Shown piece by piece: positions 48,217 through 58,067 of a stretch of DNA of 64,000 nucleotides. Positions within the stretch are counted from its first letter, which is position 1. Every line of letters starts with the position of its first letter. The notes under the pieces were generated by a model. It worked only from the letters and a program-made list of their open reading frames with translations, made no database searches and had not been told where the DNA came from. Position numbers and translations under genes: made by a program. This stretch comes from an uncultured Flavobacteriales bacterium (lineage in GTDB: Bacteria; Bacteroidota; Bacteroidia; Flavobacteriales; Crocinitomicaceae): contig CAMLFH010000001.1 of NCBI GenBank assembly GCA_946479285.1, positions 186,001-250,000 on the forward strand, written 5' to 3'.

Positions 48217-50175
48217 ATGCATCCTTATAAAGCAGGGCCCTTATTGGAACAAATCATCATCCCGCAGGATTTGAGGGATAAAATGACTGTGGATCAATTG
48301 CCGCAAGTCGCTGATGAGGTGCGGCAATACATTATCGATGTGATTTCTGAAATTGGGAATTCACACTTTGGGGCAAGTTTGGGAGTGGTGGAATTAACAG
48401 TTGCTTTGCATTACGTGTTCAATACGCCATACGATCAGTTGGTTTGGGATGTCGGCCACCAGGCTTACGGTCATAAAATCTTAACCGGCCGGCGCGATGT
48501 TTTCCATACAAATCGTATAAAAGGAGGAATTTCCGGATTCCCGAAACGTTCCGAAAGCGAATTTGATACTTTTGGAGTAGGTCACTCATCTACTTCCATT
48601 TCCGCTGCTTTGGGAATGGCCGTTGCCAGCCGCTACAAGGGAGAAAAGAACCGCCACCATATTGCCGTGATCGGTGATGGCGCCATGACGGCTGGGATGG
48701 CTTTTGAAGGAATGAACCACGCCGGTTTTGAAAAAGATGCCGACTTACTGGTGGTTTTGAACGACAACTGCATGTCTATCGACCCGAATGTGGGTGCGCT
48801 GAAAGAATATTTGACAGATATTACCACTTCTCATACTTACAATAAGGTAAAGGATGAGGTTTGGAAATTGCTTGGAAAAGTGAGCAAATTCGGGCCGGAC
48901 GCACAGTCGATTGTTTCGAAGATCTCCGGAGCTTTGAAAGGTTCTATCCTGAAGCAAAGTAATTTATTTGAATCCTTGAACTTCCGCTATTTTGGTCCGG
49001 TTGACGGTCATGATACTATCGGCCTGGCAAAAGTATTGGAAGATTTGAAAGATATCCCGGGACCTAAAATCCTGCACTGCATTACCCGAAAAGGAGCCGG
49101 ATATAAGTTTTCCGAAGAAGGAAATCCGACCAAGTGGCATGCACCGGGAATTTTCAATAAGGAAACCGGTGAAATCGTGAAGATCGTACCCAAATCGCCG
49201 GAACCGCCGAAATACCAGGATGTATTCGGACATACCATTGTGGAATTGGCCGAACAAAATGAAAAGATCGTGGGAATTACTCCTGCTATGCCTTCCGGTT
49301 GTTCATTGACATTTATGATGGATGCCATGCCGGATCGCGCGTTTGATGTGGGAATTGCCGAACAGCACGCCGTTACATTTTCCGCAGGTTTGGCTACACA
49401 AGGCTTGATCCCTTTCTGTAATATTTACTCATCGTTCATGCAGCGTGCTTATGACCAGGTTTTGCATGATGTGGCTTTGCAAAATTTGCCGGTGATCTTC
49501 TGTTTGGATCGCGGCGGATTGGTTGGAGCTGACGGAGCAACCCATCACGGAGCATACGATATCGCATACATGCGCAGCATCCCGAACATGATCGTTTCGG
49601 CACCGATGAATGAGTCGGAACTCAGAAACCTGATGTTTACGGCACAGGCTGAAAATCACGGACCGTTCTCTATCCGTTATCCGCGTGGAAACGGAGTAAT
49701 GACCGAATGGAAAACGCCTATGAAAGCCATTCCGATCGGGCAAGGAAGGAAAGTAAGCAACGGAGAAGATATCGCTTTGGTGACCATTGGTCATGTGGGG
49801 AATTTTGCCCAGGATGCTATTCAATCTTTGAAAGAAACAGGCGCGTCTGTGGCGCATTACGACATGCGTTTTGCAAAACCATTGGACGAAACCTTACTGC
49901 ATGAAGTATTTACCAAATTCAACAAAGTGATTACGATCGAAGATGGTTGTATCATGGGCGGATTCGGTTCTGCAATCGTTGAATTCATGGCAGATAACGA
50001 ATATCACGCAAAAGTGGTGCGTTTGGGAATTCCGGATAAATACATTCACCACGGAACGCCGGAACAATTGCATATTGATTGCGGTTTTGATGCCGGATCA
50101 ATCGCTGCGAAAGTGAAGGAACTTCTCAATATTTCCACTTCTGAGGAGCAAAACCGGCAAAGTGAAGTAGGTTAG
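48217..50175 (+). CDS. dxs: 1-deoxy-D-xylulose-5-phosphate synthase
   Basis: The thiamine-diphosphate enzyme that condenses pyruvate and glyceraldehyde 3-phosphate as the first step of the MEP isoprenoid pathway. From ATG at 48217 it has 652 residues. The ThDP motif GDGAMTAGMAFEGMNHAG...LNDN is present, and the catalytic Glu lies in VGIAEQHAVTFSAGLA. The transketolase C-terminal domain is complete. A near-perfect promoter precedes it. Together with ispD at 10.6 kb it shows that the organism uses the MEP route. Confidence 0.97.
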   Translation: MHPYKAGPLLEQIIIPQDLRDKMTVDQLPQVADEVRQYIIDVISEIGNSHFGASLGVVELTVALHYVFNTPYDQLVWDVGHQAYGHKILTGRRDVFHTNRIKGGISGFPKRSESEFDTFGVGHSSTSISAALGMAVASRYKGEKNRHHIAVIGDGAMTAGMAFEGMNHAGFEKDADLLVVLNDNCMSIDPNVGALKEYLTDITTSHTYNKVKDEVWKLLGKVSKFGPDAQSIVSKISGALKGSILKQSNLFESLNFRYFGPVDGHDTIGLAKVLEDLKDIPGPKILHCITRKGAGYKFSEEGNPTKWHAPGIFNKETGEIVKIVPKSPEPPKYQDVFGHTIVELAEQNEKIVGITPAMPSGCSLTFMMDAMPDRAFDVGIAEQHAVTFSAGLATQGLIPFCNIYSSFMQRAYDQVLHDVALQNLPVIFCLDRGGLVGADGATHHGAYDIAYMRSIPNMIVSAPMNESELRNLMFTAQAENHGPFSIRYPRGNGVMTEWKTPMKAIPIGQGRKVSNGEDIALVTIGHVGNFAQDAIQSLKETGASVAHYDMRFAKPLDETLLHEVFTKFNKVITIEDGCIMGGFGSAIVEFMADNEYHAKVVRLGIPDKYIHHGTPEQLHIDCGFDAGSIAAKVKELLNISTSEEQNRQSEVG

Positions 50176-50228
50176 GAAAATCCGGATCATTTCACCAGTT
50201 ATTTCCCTTTTGATTCATCGATAAGTCT

Positions 50229-50236
50229 TAATTTTG
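50229..50236 (+). promoter_or_regulatory. -7-like element overlapping the AEC gene start
   Basis: TAATTTTG matches TAnnTTTG perfectly but ends only 4 bases before the GTG start. If real, the transcript would be nearly leaderless or translation begins further in. Confidence 0.3.
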
Positions 50237-50240
50237 GACC

Positions 50241-51146
50241 GTGTCCAACTTTATCCTGATAGCAGTTTGTTTCCTGGCCGGCTTCGTCCTTCGAAAATCT
50301 GGAGTTCTTGCCAAAGGAAGTCATCATGGAATCAATGTTTGGATTATCTATGTGGCGCTGCCCGCTGCAACTCTAAAATACCTTCCCAGGATTATTTGGT
50401 CGACTGATCTCATTATTCCACTAATTACCCCGCTGATTTGCTGGCTTGGTGCCTGGCTGCTTGCAGAACTTGTTTCAAAACCGTTTCATTTCGACCGGAA
50501 AACAAAAGCTGCTTTTTGGATTGTTACCGGATTGGGAAACACATCTTTCATTGGGTTTCCGTTAATTTCAGCTTATTATGGCGAAAAACACCTGTCGATA
50601 GCAGCTGTAACGGACCAAATGTCTTTTTTCATACTGGCTGTATTTGCGTCGATTGTTGCGATGCGGGCTTCAGGAACTGCAAAAGCCGATTTTAAAACGA
50701 TTGGTTTGAAGTTGCTAAAATTCCCGCCTTTCCTGGTAATTATTGTGGCACTTATCTTGCCGCATTTCGTCTCTTTTGAACCGATCAATCCGCTGGTTTC
50801 AACTTTAGCACTGACACTTTCTCCGCTTGCTTTATTCTCTGTTGGATTGCAATTCGAATTGGGGAAAATGCGCGATATTCTCCAACCGATTTTGGCGGCA
50901 TCCATTTATAAACTGGTACTTTCTCCGTTGATCATTTTGGGATTGGCGCTTGTTTTTCAAACCGGGGAAATGCAGACTAAGATTTCCGTTTTTGAAGCTT
51001 CGATGGGAACAATGATCAGTGCCGGAATTTTGAACGATCAATTTGGGTTGAATCCGCGATTGAGTAACCTGATCGTGTTTATGACGATTATACTTTCGTT
51101 CATTACAAGCGGCCTTTGGTATTTAGTTCTTGAATGGCTTATTTGA
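50241..51146 (+). CDS. AEC (auxin efflux carrier) family transporter
   Basis: A 301-residue membrane protein with about ten predicted spans, including FILIAVCFLAGFVLRKSG at the start and FWIVTGLGNTSFIGFPLI...YYGEKH in the middle, the conserved GNTSFIGFP block of the family. The substrate is unknown; family members move malonate, malate or similar anions. The start is a GTG at 50241. Its last 8 bases overlap the 3' end of the convergent receptor gene. Confidence 0.88.
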   Translation: MSNFILIAVCFLAGFVLRKSGVLAKGSHHGINVWIIYVALPAATLKYLPRIIWSTDLIIPLITPLICWLGAWLLAELVSKPFHFDRKTKAAFWIVTGLGNTSFIGFPLISAYYGEKHLSIAAVTDQMSFFILAVFASIVAMRASGTAKADFKTIGLKLLKFPPFLVIIVALILPHFVSFEPINPLVSTLALTLSPLALFSVGLQFELGKMRDILQPILAASIYKLVLSPLIILGLALVFQTGEMQTKISVFEASMGTMISAGILNDQFGLNPRLSNLIVFMTIILSFITSGLWYLVLEWLI

Positions 51147-53529
51147 ATCTGCCTGATTCTCCTGTTGATCCGCTGCGTTTTTGGTCCACGTTAACTTTTC
51201 GATTTCCAAAGTTGTAAGATAACTGAAAGTAAACCGATTGTCCGTCGAAATAGTCGGTTGTTGTTCGATTGATTCCATTGAGATTAACCTTGGATTTCAT
51301 ACGATTAGCAAGGAATAAGCTATTCATGGAAAGTTCCAGAGACAATCGTTTGCTCATCCCTGTTTTCTTTATATTTATGGAATAGCTTGGTGTCATGGTT
51401 CTGGATTCAAAGTGCTGAACCCAGGGTGAAAAACAGGAGAGAGTTAATTCCGCAAAAAATGTTTTTTTTCGGTCCATAGCGTAAGCCATCGTAGTGTAAA
51501 AAAAGGCGCCGAAGTTAGTAAGTTTCTTCATATTGATTGAAGCATTATTACTTTGCACCATACTGTAACTACCCGAAAGATAAGTATTCAAAGACCACCG
51601 TTTAATGTCGTAAATCTGATAGGAAACACTCAGGCTTATGTAATGACTTACTTCACTATTTGCAATAGTCTTGCTTTGTATCAGGGTAATTGAATCAATC
51701 AGGACTACATCGTTTGCACCATTGGTTCCATAATAATAATTGAGTGAGGTATTCAGATTTTTATAGGTGTTGGATAAATTACAAGAATGATTGACGCTTG
51801 GTTTGAGGTAAGGATTTCCCTTTGAACGGCTAAAAGCAGATTGATAAACTAAAAACGGATTCAATTCACTGTAACCCGGACGGTTGAAATTGCGATCGTA
51901 ATTGAATTTCCAGGTAGAGTTCTCGTTTTGTTTGTACATCACTAAGAATTGCGGATTGAGCTGTACATAATTTAACACTGTCCGCTGATTGGTTGTTGTT
52001 TGGTTGCCAACAGTTTGAGTATTTTCCAAACGCGCACCTAATTGGAATGACCATTTTTTTAGATTTTTGCCAATGGTGAAATATGCTGCCTGAATATTTT
52101 CCTGGTATTTGAAACGATTACTCAAGCTATCTTCCAACAGCGGTGGAGAAATCAGTGTATTATAAACAGAGAGATTATTGTCATTCAAGGTAAATGAGGC
52201 CCGGATTCCGGTCGTTATTTCCACCTGTTTGCACGGAAGCGTAAAATCCAATCCGCCTGAAAGAAAATCGGCGCCATTCCTGGTTAAACTTTGTTGGCTT
52301 TTCAAGGAGTCTGAATCGATAAAGTTCCGGTATAGATTGGAGAAATTAGTCTCCTCATTTCTGGTTCTGTTGCTGTAATCCACGAGAAAAGAAACCTGTT
52401 TCATCATGGTATCAATGGTGTGAGTAAGACTTAAAGTCACCGAATTCAACAAGCCATTATTGGTCACATCTGTGTGATTATCGTTAGTGGCAATCAGCGA
52501 GCCAATCGGGTTATAATAATTCGCAGCTTCATTTGTGCGGTCATTATACCGGCTGTATCTGCCTACATACAAAAGCCCGATCTCTGTTTTTTTGCTCAGC
52601 TCGTAATTCATTCCCAAACCTGCCGCATAGTATTGATTTTGGCTCTTGGTTCTGATTTTTTCCTTCCAAATGTCATCAGGAAATAGAATTTCTTTATCTG
52701 TTGAATAACCGTAGCTGCTCATCAAACCGGAAAAATTCGAATACAAACTAAACTTGTTTTTTTTGTAGCCGTAGTTGAAGCCAAGATCCCCTCGTGGGTA
52801 GACACCCTGTCCAATGGAACCGCGAACACTTCCATTACTCATTCTGCTTTTTGCACCAGTTCTTAATTTAATATGAATCAGACCACCTCTTACGTTTGCC
52901 GCATACTTTAAAGGAATTACATCCATTATTTCAACATATTGAATATCCTCCGTTGGAATGGAATAGATAAAGGAAATTAATTCCTGTCCGCTTAATGGAA
53001 TCAGTTTATCGTTTAAAAGAACCTGGCAGGATTTCCCACCAGTTACCATAATATTATTCCCTTGAATAAATACACCAGGGGCGAATTTCAATACATCTAC
53101 TGCGTTACCGCCAGCAAGGATCGGAATATTTTCCGGGTTGAAAACAACCCGGTCAATTTTTTGAATGATTGTTGGTCTTGCAGCGGAAACAGTGACTTCT
53201 TCCAGTTCTTTGTTGCCGACTAATCTGAGCTCAAAGTAGTTTGTTTTGGATAAAGAAATGACTGTGTCTTTCTTTTCAAAAGGAGTTTGGATCGATAAAG
53301 TAACGGAATCGGCATCCAATGCCTGAAAGGAAAACCTGCCCAGCGAATCAGCAAATTGAGTTGCAAGTAATGTGGTGTCTTTTGTAAGGATAATTTTGGT
53401 ATAAGAGAATGAAACACCTTCCCGGTTCGAAATTTTTCCTTCCAGTTTGTTTTGCCCCAAAATTTGATTACTGACCAGGAAGACCGTAAAAAGAATGGCA
53501 ACAATTCGTGATAAGGAGCAGTTTATCAT
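51139..53529 (-). CDS. TonB-dependent-receptor-like outer-membrane beta-barrel protein
   Basis: The 796-residue protein has a signal peptide (MINCSLSRIVAILFTVFLVSNQILG), a CarboxypepD_reg-like domain (NKLEGKISNREGVSFSYTKIIL), a plug-like region (KIDRVVFNPENIPILAGGNAVDVLKFAPGV, then EYVEIMD-like contact region), and a large outer-membrane barrel (OMP_b-brl_3 type) ending in YFQLSYNFGNRKV. No TonB box is evident. The substrate is unknown; it is monocistronic, with no SusD partner. Confidence 0.88.
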   Translation of the reverse strand: MINCSLSRIVAILFTVFLVSNQILGQNKLEGKISNREGVSFSYTKIILTKDTTLLATQFADSLGRFSFQALDADSVTLSIQTPFEKKDTVISLSKTNYFELRLVGNKELEEVTVSAARPTIIQKIDRVVFNPENIPILAGGNAVDVLKFAPGVFIQGNNIMVTGGKSCQVLLNDKLIPLSGQELISFIYSIPTEDIQYVEIMDVIPLKYAANVRGGLIHIKLRTGAKSRMSNGSVRGSIGQGVYPRGDLGFNYGYKKNKFSLYSNFSGLMSSYGYSTDKEILFPDDIWKEKIRTKSQNQYYAAGLGMNYELSKKTEIGLLYVGRYSRYNDRTNEAANYYNPIGSLIATNDNHTDVTNNGLLNSVTLSLTHTIDTMMKQVSFLVDYSNRTRNEETNFSNLYRNFIDSDSLKSQQSLTRNGADFLSGGLDFTLPCKQVEITTGIRASFTLNDNNLSVYNTLISPPLLEDSLSNRFKYQENIQAAYFTIGKNLKKWSFQLGARLENTQTVGNQTTTNQRTVLNYVQLNPQFLVMYKQNENSTWKFNYDRNFNRPGYSELNPFLVYQSAFSRSKGNPYLKPSVNHSCNLSNTYKNLNTSLNYYYGTNGANDVVLIDSITLIQSKTIANSEVSHYISLSVSYQIYDIKRWSLNTYLSGSYSMVQSNNASINMKKLTNFGAFFYTTMAYAMDRKKTFFAELTLSCFSPWVQHFESRTMTPSYSINIKKTGMSKRLSLELSMNSLFLANRMKSKVNLNGINRTTTDYFDGQSVYFQLSYNFGNRKVNVDQKRSGSTGESGRFK

Positions 53530-53744
53530 AGAATAGACACTGGTTGAGTTCTTAAGTAGTTATTGCACACAAATGGTGTGCGTTCAAACATAGTAATAAT
53601 TATCAAGTGTTTGAAAGAAGGAAAAGGAAGATGTTTGCGGGATGTTACAGAAATTGGTTGAAAATATGTTTTATGCATTTTACCAATTCTAACTAGTAGC
53701 GTAAACTACCTCGCTTCCACACAACTCCCTTTCAATTTTCTTCC

Positions 53745-53752
53745 TATTTTTG
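53745..53752 (+). promoter_or_regulatory. -7 element of asnS
   Basis: TATTTTTG, a perfect TAnnTTTG match, 19 bases before the asnS start. The 240-base gap from 53530 otherwise holds only promoters for the two divergent genes. Confidence 0.5.
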
Positions 53753-53771
53753 CACTTCATAGAAAAATAAC

Positions 53772-55223
53772 ATGAAACGAACTAAAATTGCTGATTTATT
53801 AAGTCAACCGAAAGTCGGAGAAACTTACCTGGTGAAGGGTTGGGTGCGAGCATTTCGCAGCAACCGTTTTATTCAATTGAATGACGGTTCAACCATCAAT
53901 AATTTACAGGCTGTAGTTGACTTTGAGAATTTTGACGAGGCAATTTTAAAGAAGATAACAACGGCTGCATCTGTTGGTTTAACTGGTGTCTTGATCGAAT
54001 CCCAGGGAAGTGGTCAGGCAGTTGAATTACAGGTTACCGGAATTGAGATCATTGGTGAAGCACATCCGGATGATGTTCAAAAGACGATCTTACAGCCCAA
54101 AAAACACAGTTTGGAAGTTTTGCGTGAGCAGGCGCATTTGCGTTTCAGAACAAACCTGTTCGGAGCGGTTTTCAGAGTGCGTCATGCGGTGAGTTATGCC
54201 ATTCACCAGTTCTTCAACGACCAGGGATTTTATTATATCCACACACCGATCATTACCGGGTCCGATGCAGAAGGAGCAGGAGAAATGTTCCGTGTAACCA
54301 ATTTAGATGCTAAAAACCCACCGTTGAACGAAGACGGATCGGTCAATTATTCGGAAGACTTTTTCGGCAAAGCGGTGAATTTAACGGTTTCCGGTCAGCT
54401 GGAAGGAGAATTAGCCGCTTTGGCTTTGGGCCAGATCTACACATTCGGACCAACGTTCCGTGCAGAGAATTCCAATACTTCCCGACACCTGGCGGAGTTC
54501 TGGATGATCGAGCCGGAAGTTGCTTTCAATGATATTCACGACAACATGGATTTGGCTGAAAAAATGCTGAAATACATTTGTGACTACGTGATGAAAAATT
54601 GTGCCGATGACCTGAAATTCCTGGATGAGCGCGAAGCACAGGAACAGCAGTCGAAACCACAAAATGAACGAAACGAATTGGGATTGATCGAACGTTTGCA
54701 GTTCGTAACTACAAATGATTTCAAACGCATCACTTACACCGAAGCCATTGATGTGTTGATGAATTCCAATCATTATAAAAAGAAGAAATTCAAGTACGAT
54801 GTGAATTGGGGAACTGATTTGCAGTCCGAACATGAGCGTTATTTGGTGGAGAAAGAATTCAAGCGTCCGGTGATCATTACGGATTATCCGGCTTCTTTCA
54901 AAGCATTCTACATGCGTGCAAACGATGGTTGCGAACCAGGAAAAGAAACCGTTGCTGCAATGGACATTTTGTTCCCCGGGATCGGTGAAATGGTTGGTGG
55001 TTCTCAGCGTGAAGAGCGTTTGGAAGTATTGCAGAAAAAATGTGCAGATTTCGGCATCCACGAAGAAGATTTGTGGTGGTATTTGGATACGCGCCGTTTC
55101 GGATCGGTTCCGCATGCCGGTTTCGGATTAGGTTTCGAAAGAATGGTGATGTTCGTAACTGGTATGAGTAATATCCGCGACGTGATTCCGTTCCCGAGAA
55201 CACCGCAGAATGCGGAGTTCTAG
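53772..55223 (+). CDS. asnS: asparaginyl-tRNA synthetase
   Basis: A 483-residue class IIb synthetase that charges tRNA-Asn. An N-terminal OB fold ([20 protein letters not shown]) binds the anticodon. The catalytic core has motif 2 in [21 protein letters not shown] and motif 3 in [13 protein letters not shown], and the [18 protein letters not shown] segment is typical of AsnRS. A four-helix-bundle gene follows after 114 bases. Confidence 0.97.
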   Translation: MKRTKIADLLSQPKVGETYLVKGWVRAFRSNRFIQLNDGSTINNLQAVVDFENFDEAILKKITTAASVGLTGVLIESQGSGQAVELQVTGIEIIGEAHPDDVQKTILQPKKHSLEVLREQAHLRFRTNLFGAVFRVRHAVSYAIHQFFNDQGFYYIHTPIITGSDAEGAGEMFRVTNLDAKNPPLNEDGSVNYSEDFFGKAVNLTVSGQLEGELAALALGQIYTFGPTFRAENSNTSRHLAEFWMIEPEVAFNDIHDNMDLAEKMLKYICDYVMKNCADDLKFLDEREAQEQQSKPQNERNELGLIERLQFVTTNDFKRITYTEAIDVLMNSNHYKKKKFKYDVNWGTDLQSEHERYLVEKEFKRPVIITDYPASFKAFYMRANDGCEPGKETVAAMDILFPGIGEMVGGSQREERLEVLQKKCADFGIHEEDLWWYLDTRRFGSVPHAGFGLGFERMVMFVTGMSNIRDVIPFPRTPQNAEF

Positions 55224-55337
55224 AAAGTTCAAAGGTTAAAAAGTTCAAAATCGTTCAATTGGAAAAGTTCAAAAAGTAAAAACATGCTATTGAACTAACT
55301 GATGTTTTTTCTTATCTTAAATAGAAACACGAAAGAT

Positions 55338-55727
55338 ATGGAAGGAGTAAAACGTTTTGAGGAGTTAAGAATTTGGAAAGAAAGCAGGGTGTTTTCTAAA
55401 GAAATACATTCAATTTTTAGATATAAGAATCGATTCGAAGAAAGGGCTTTGAGTGATCAGATAATTCGTTCGAGTGGCAGTGTAATGGACAACATTGCTG
55501 AAGGGTTTGAGCGCGGAGGGAATAAAGAATTTTTGCAGTATCTTTGGATCTCAAAAGCTAGTGCGGGAGAAAGCAGATCTCAACTTTATCGAGCCTTAGA
55601 TTGTGAACTAATTGAAGAAACCGAATTTTTAAAATTGAAATCCAAAGCTGAATTGTTATCCGTTGGAATCTATAATTTGATTATACAGATCAAAAAATCT
55701 GAGTTCAAAGGGCAAAAATTTAGTTAG
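55338..55727 (+). CDS. four-helix-bundle protein, S23/23S rRNA-IVP family
   Basis: The 129-residue helical protein begins with FEELRIWKESRVFSKEIHSI and contains RALSDQIIRSSGSVMDNIAEGFERG and YLWISKASAGESRSQL, the family signature. Homologues occur inside 23S rRNA intervening sequences or as free genes and form pentamers in solved members; cellular role unclear. I chose ATG at 55338 over the longer 5' start. It lies between asnS and the rpoN repeat. Confidence 0.9.
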   Translation: MEGVKRFEELRIWKESRVFSKEIHSIFRYKNRFEERALSDQIIRSSGSVMDNIAEGFERGGNKEFLQYLWISKASAGESRSQLYRALDCELIEETEFLKLKSKAELLSVGIYNLIIQIKKSEFKGQKFS

Positions 55728-55736
55728 AATAATTAA

Positions 55737-55792
55737 TTTGAACATTTGAACATTTGAACATTTGAACATTTGAACATTTGAACATTTGAACA
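55737..55792. repeat. 7-copy tandem octanucleotide repeat upstream of rpoN
   Basis: TTTGAACA is repeated seven times without interruption and is then followed by TTTTTT, ending 28 bases before the rpoN start. Each unit contains TTTG, the -33-type motif. Such short tandem repeats are prone to slipped-strand length change. Confidence 0.95.
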
Positions 55793-55820
55793 TTTTTTAC
55801 AATACTGAATAAATCCTCTA

Positions 55821-57275
55821 ATGGCACTACGGCAGCAGCTTACGCAAAAACTGGAACAACGGCTTTCCCCTCAGCAGATTCAATTGATGAAATTGCTGCA
55901 GGTTCCTACGATGGAATTGGACCAGCGGATCAAACAGGAATTGGAAGAAAATCCGGCGTTGGATGAAGGTACTGAGGAAATAGAGGACGAGTACGACAAC
56001 GATCAGGAAGAAGATTACAAAGACGACGAGAACGAATTTGATAACGATTTCGACATAAGTGATTACTTCGATGACGATACTCCTGATTACAAAACACAGG
56101 TCAACAATAAGAGTAAGGATGACGAAGAACGCGGAGTTCCGCTTTCCGTTGATTCCTCTTTCCAGGATAAACTCACAGAACAGCTGCATTTATTAGACCT
56201 CGACGACACGCAGTTTCAAATTGCCGATACCATTATCGGGAACCTGGATGAATCCGGTTACCTGAATCGTGAATTGGATGCGATTGTGGACGATTTGGCT
56301 TTTGCTTCCAACGTCCTGGTTTCGGAAGAAGAGGTGGAGCAGGTGCTCAAGCTTGTCCAGGAATTGGATCCGGCTGGAATTGGTGCCAGGGATTTGAGAG
56401 AATGTTTGCTGCTTCAGATCGAACGCATCCAGGAAGGAAATATCACCTTGTTTACAGCCAGAAAAATTCTCGAGGACCATTTCGAAGAGTTTACCAAAAA
56501 GCATTATGATAAGATCCAGAAGAAACTGGAAATAGAAGATGAAGATCTCAAAGAAGCCATTGACGCAATCATTCGATTGAATCCTAAGCCGGGTGGTTCT
56601 TTGAAGGATAATTCGAAAAGTATCCAGCAGGTGATTCCCGATTTCATGATCGCAGAATTCGACGGAAAACTGGAATTGTCAATCAATGGAAGAAATACAC
56701 CGGATTTAAAGGTTTCCAAGGAATACGAGCAATTGCTCAGAAGCTATGGTGAAGGCGCCAAAACGTCCAAATCAGACAAAGATGCACTCCTGTTTGTGAA
56801 AACAAAACTGGAAGGGGCAAAGTGGTTTATCGATGCCATTCGTCAGCGCCAGCAAACACTCTTTACTACGATGCATGCCATTATGATGTATCAGTATGAT
56901 TTCTTTTTGACGGGCGATGAAACGAATATGAAACCGATGATCCTGAAGGACATTGCAGAGATCGTATTACTCGATATTTCAACGGTTTCCCGTGTTGCGA
57001 ATTCAAAATACGTTCAAACAGCATACGGAGTTTATTCCCTGAAATACTTTTTCTCCGAGTCACTTTCAACCGATTCAGGTGAAGAAGTTTCTACCAGGGA
57101 AGTGAAGAAAATTTTGACAGATGCTATCGAAGCGGAAAACAAAAAGAAACCTTTGACAGATGAGCATTTGGCAAAATTGCTGAACGACAAAGGATACAAT
57201 ATTGCCCGAAGAACAATTGCCAAATACAGAGAGCAATTGAATGTTCCCGTTGCACGTTTAAGAAAAGAGCTGTAA
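55821..57275 (+). CDS. rpoN: RNA polymerase sigma-54 factor
   Basis: A 484-residue alternative sigma factor. Region I is glutamine/leucine-rich (QLTQKLEQRLSPQQIQLMKLLQVP), followed by an acidic region II, the core-binding domain, and the RpoN box near the C-terminus (ARRTIAKYREQLNVP) that recognises the -24 element. It needs an AAA+ activator to open promoters; none lies in this window. Its stop overlaps the next start by one base. Confidence 0.97.
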   Translation: MALRQQLTQKLEQRLSPQQIQLMKLLQVPTMELDQRIKQELEENPALDEGTEEIEDEYDNDQEEDYKDDENEFDNDFDISDYFDDDTPDYKTQVNNKSKDDEERGVPLSVDSSFQDKLTEQLHLLDLDDTQFQIADTIIGNLDESGYLNRELDAIVDDLAFASNVLVSEEEVEQVLKLVQELDPAGIGARDLRECLLLQIERIQEGNITLFTARKILEDHFEEFTKKHYDKIQKKLEIEDEDLKEAIDAIIRLNPKPGGSLKDNSKSIQQVIPDFMIAEFDGKLELSINGRNTPDLKVSKEYEQLLRSYGEGAKTSKSDKDALLFVKTKLEGAKWFIDAIRQRQQTLFTTMHAIMMYQYDFFLTGDETNMKPMILKDIAEIVLLDISTVSRVANSKYVQTAYGVYSLKYFFSESLSTDSGEEVSTREVKKILTDAIEAENKKKPLTDEHLAKLLNDKGYNIARRTIAKYREQLNVPVARLRKEL

Positions 57276-57934
57276 TGAATATCGTCTCTAAGATTCTTTC
57301 CTGGCTTTTTCTACCGCTCCTGGCACCGATTTATGCCATTGCAATTGCGATGTACATTGAAAATACGGAGGCAGATTTTTACCAGGGACAAAGCTTATAT
57401 TGGTTGGAACCCAGGGCAAAGGAATTCTTATTATACTTTTTCGTCTTTTTTTCGTTCCTGGCACCTGCATTAACTGTTTTATTTCTGCAAACAAGAGGTT
57501 CGGTTACCTCTGTGATGATGGAAAAGAGGTCAGAACGCATCATTCCGTCCCTGATGACCATTTTATTCGGGATTTCCTTATTTGTCATTTTATGGATCAA
57601 AATTCCGGAGACTCTTCCCGGAGCACGTTTCATTTTCGGTCTTTCATTTGGTTCACTCATTGCTGTAGTGGTTTGTACCATTTTGACCTTCCGCTGGAAA
57701 GTTTCCCTTCACGCCGCAGGAATGGGAATTCTGACAGGTTTTCTCTACATGTATTACAGCCAAATGTTTCTTTTCCCGATGTGGATCCTGTTTCTTGCCT
57801 TCATTGCCAGCGGAATTGTGATGGCTGCAAGAATGGCTCTCAACCTCCACAGCCTGGCGCAATTGCTTGCAGGTTTTGCAATAGGATTTGCAAGTTTGGC
57901 GGTCGGAATAAAATTTTTCTTCGTTTATTATTAG
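57275..57934 (+). CDS. PAP2-like integral membrane protein
   Basis: The 219-residue protein has about six spans. The sequence KVSLHAAGMGILTGFL and ARMALNLHSLAQLLAGFAIG resemble the second and third motifs of PAP2 phosphatases (the catalytic His in SLHA and the Arg/His in RxxxNLHSLAQ), while the first motif is replaced by MMEKRSERIIPSL, which may supply Lys/Arg. It starts within the rpoN stop codon (TAATG), so it is translationally coupled to rpoN. Lipid phosphatase activity is inferred. Confidence 0.65.
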   Translation: MNIVSKILSWLFLPLLAPIYAIAIAMYIENTEADFYQGQSLYWLEPRAKEFLLYFFVFFSFLAPALTVLFLQTRGSVTSVMMEKRSERIIPSLMTILFGISLFVILWIKIPETLPGARFIFGLSFGSLIAVVVCTILTFRWKVSLHAAGMGILTGFLYMYYSQMFLFPMWILFLAFIASGIVMAARMALNLHSLAQLLAGFAIGFASLAVGIKFFFVYY

Positions 57935-57993
57935 AAATCAGGAGTTAGCGAAAATTATTGTTAAGTTCAATGACAAAAAATTGTCTTTTTTGT

Positions 57994-58001
57994 TAAATTT
58001 G
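57994..58001 (+). promoter_or_regulatory. -7-like element for the 58-kb secreted gene
   Basis: TAAATTTG, a perfect TAnnTTTG match, 66 bases before the TTG start, ahead of the leader hairpin. Confidence 0.4.
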
Positions 58002-58005
58002 TTCG

Positions 58006-58044
58006 TCTGCTGACAACCTTTCCAACATTTTGTTGTCTAGCAGA
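58006..58044 (+). promoter_or_regulatory. leader hairpin upstream of the 136-residue gene
   Basis: TCTGCTGACAAC (58006-58017) pairs with GTTGTCTAGCAGA (58032-58044) with a single bulged A, and the intervening 14 bases form the loop. It lies between the probable -7 element and the TTG start, so it would be near the 5' end of the mRNA. Confidence 0.5.
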
Positions 58045-58067
58045 TACAGAACTAAAAACAAACCGCG

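Noticed and set aside
54411..55115. A 234-codon frame antisense to asnS
   Set aside because: asnS has all class II synthetase motifs in the other strand; the antisense frame has no recognisable features.
55737..55792. Tandem 8-bp repeats as a CRISPR or replication origin iteron set
   Set aside because: The units are contiguous with no spacers, and no replication initiator or DnaA-box cluster is present.
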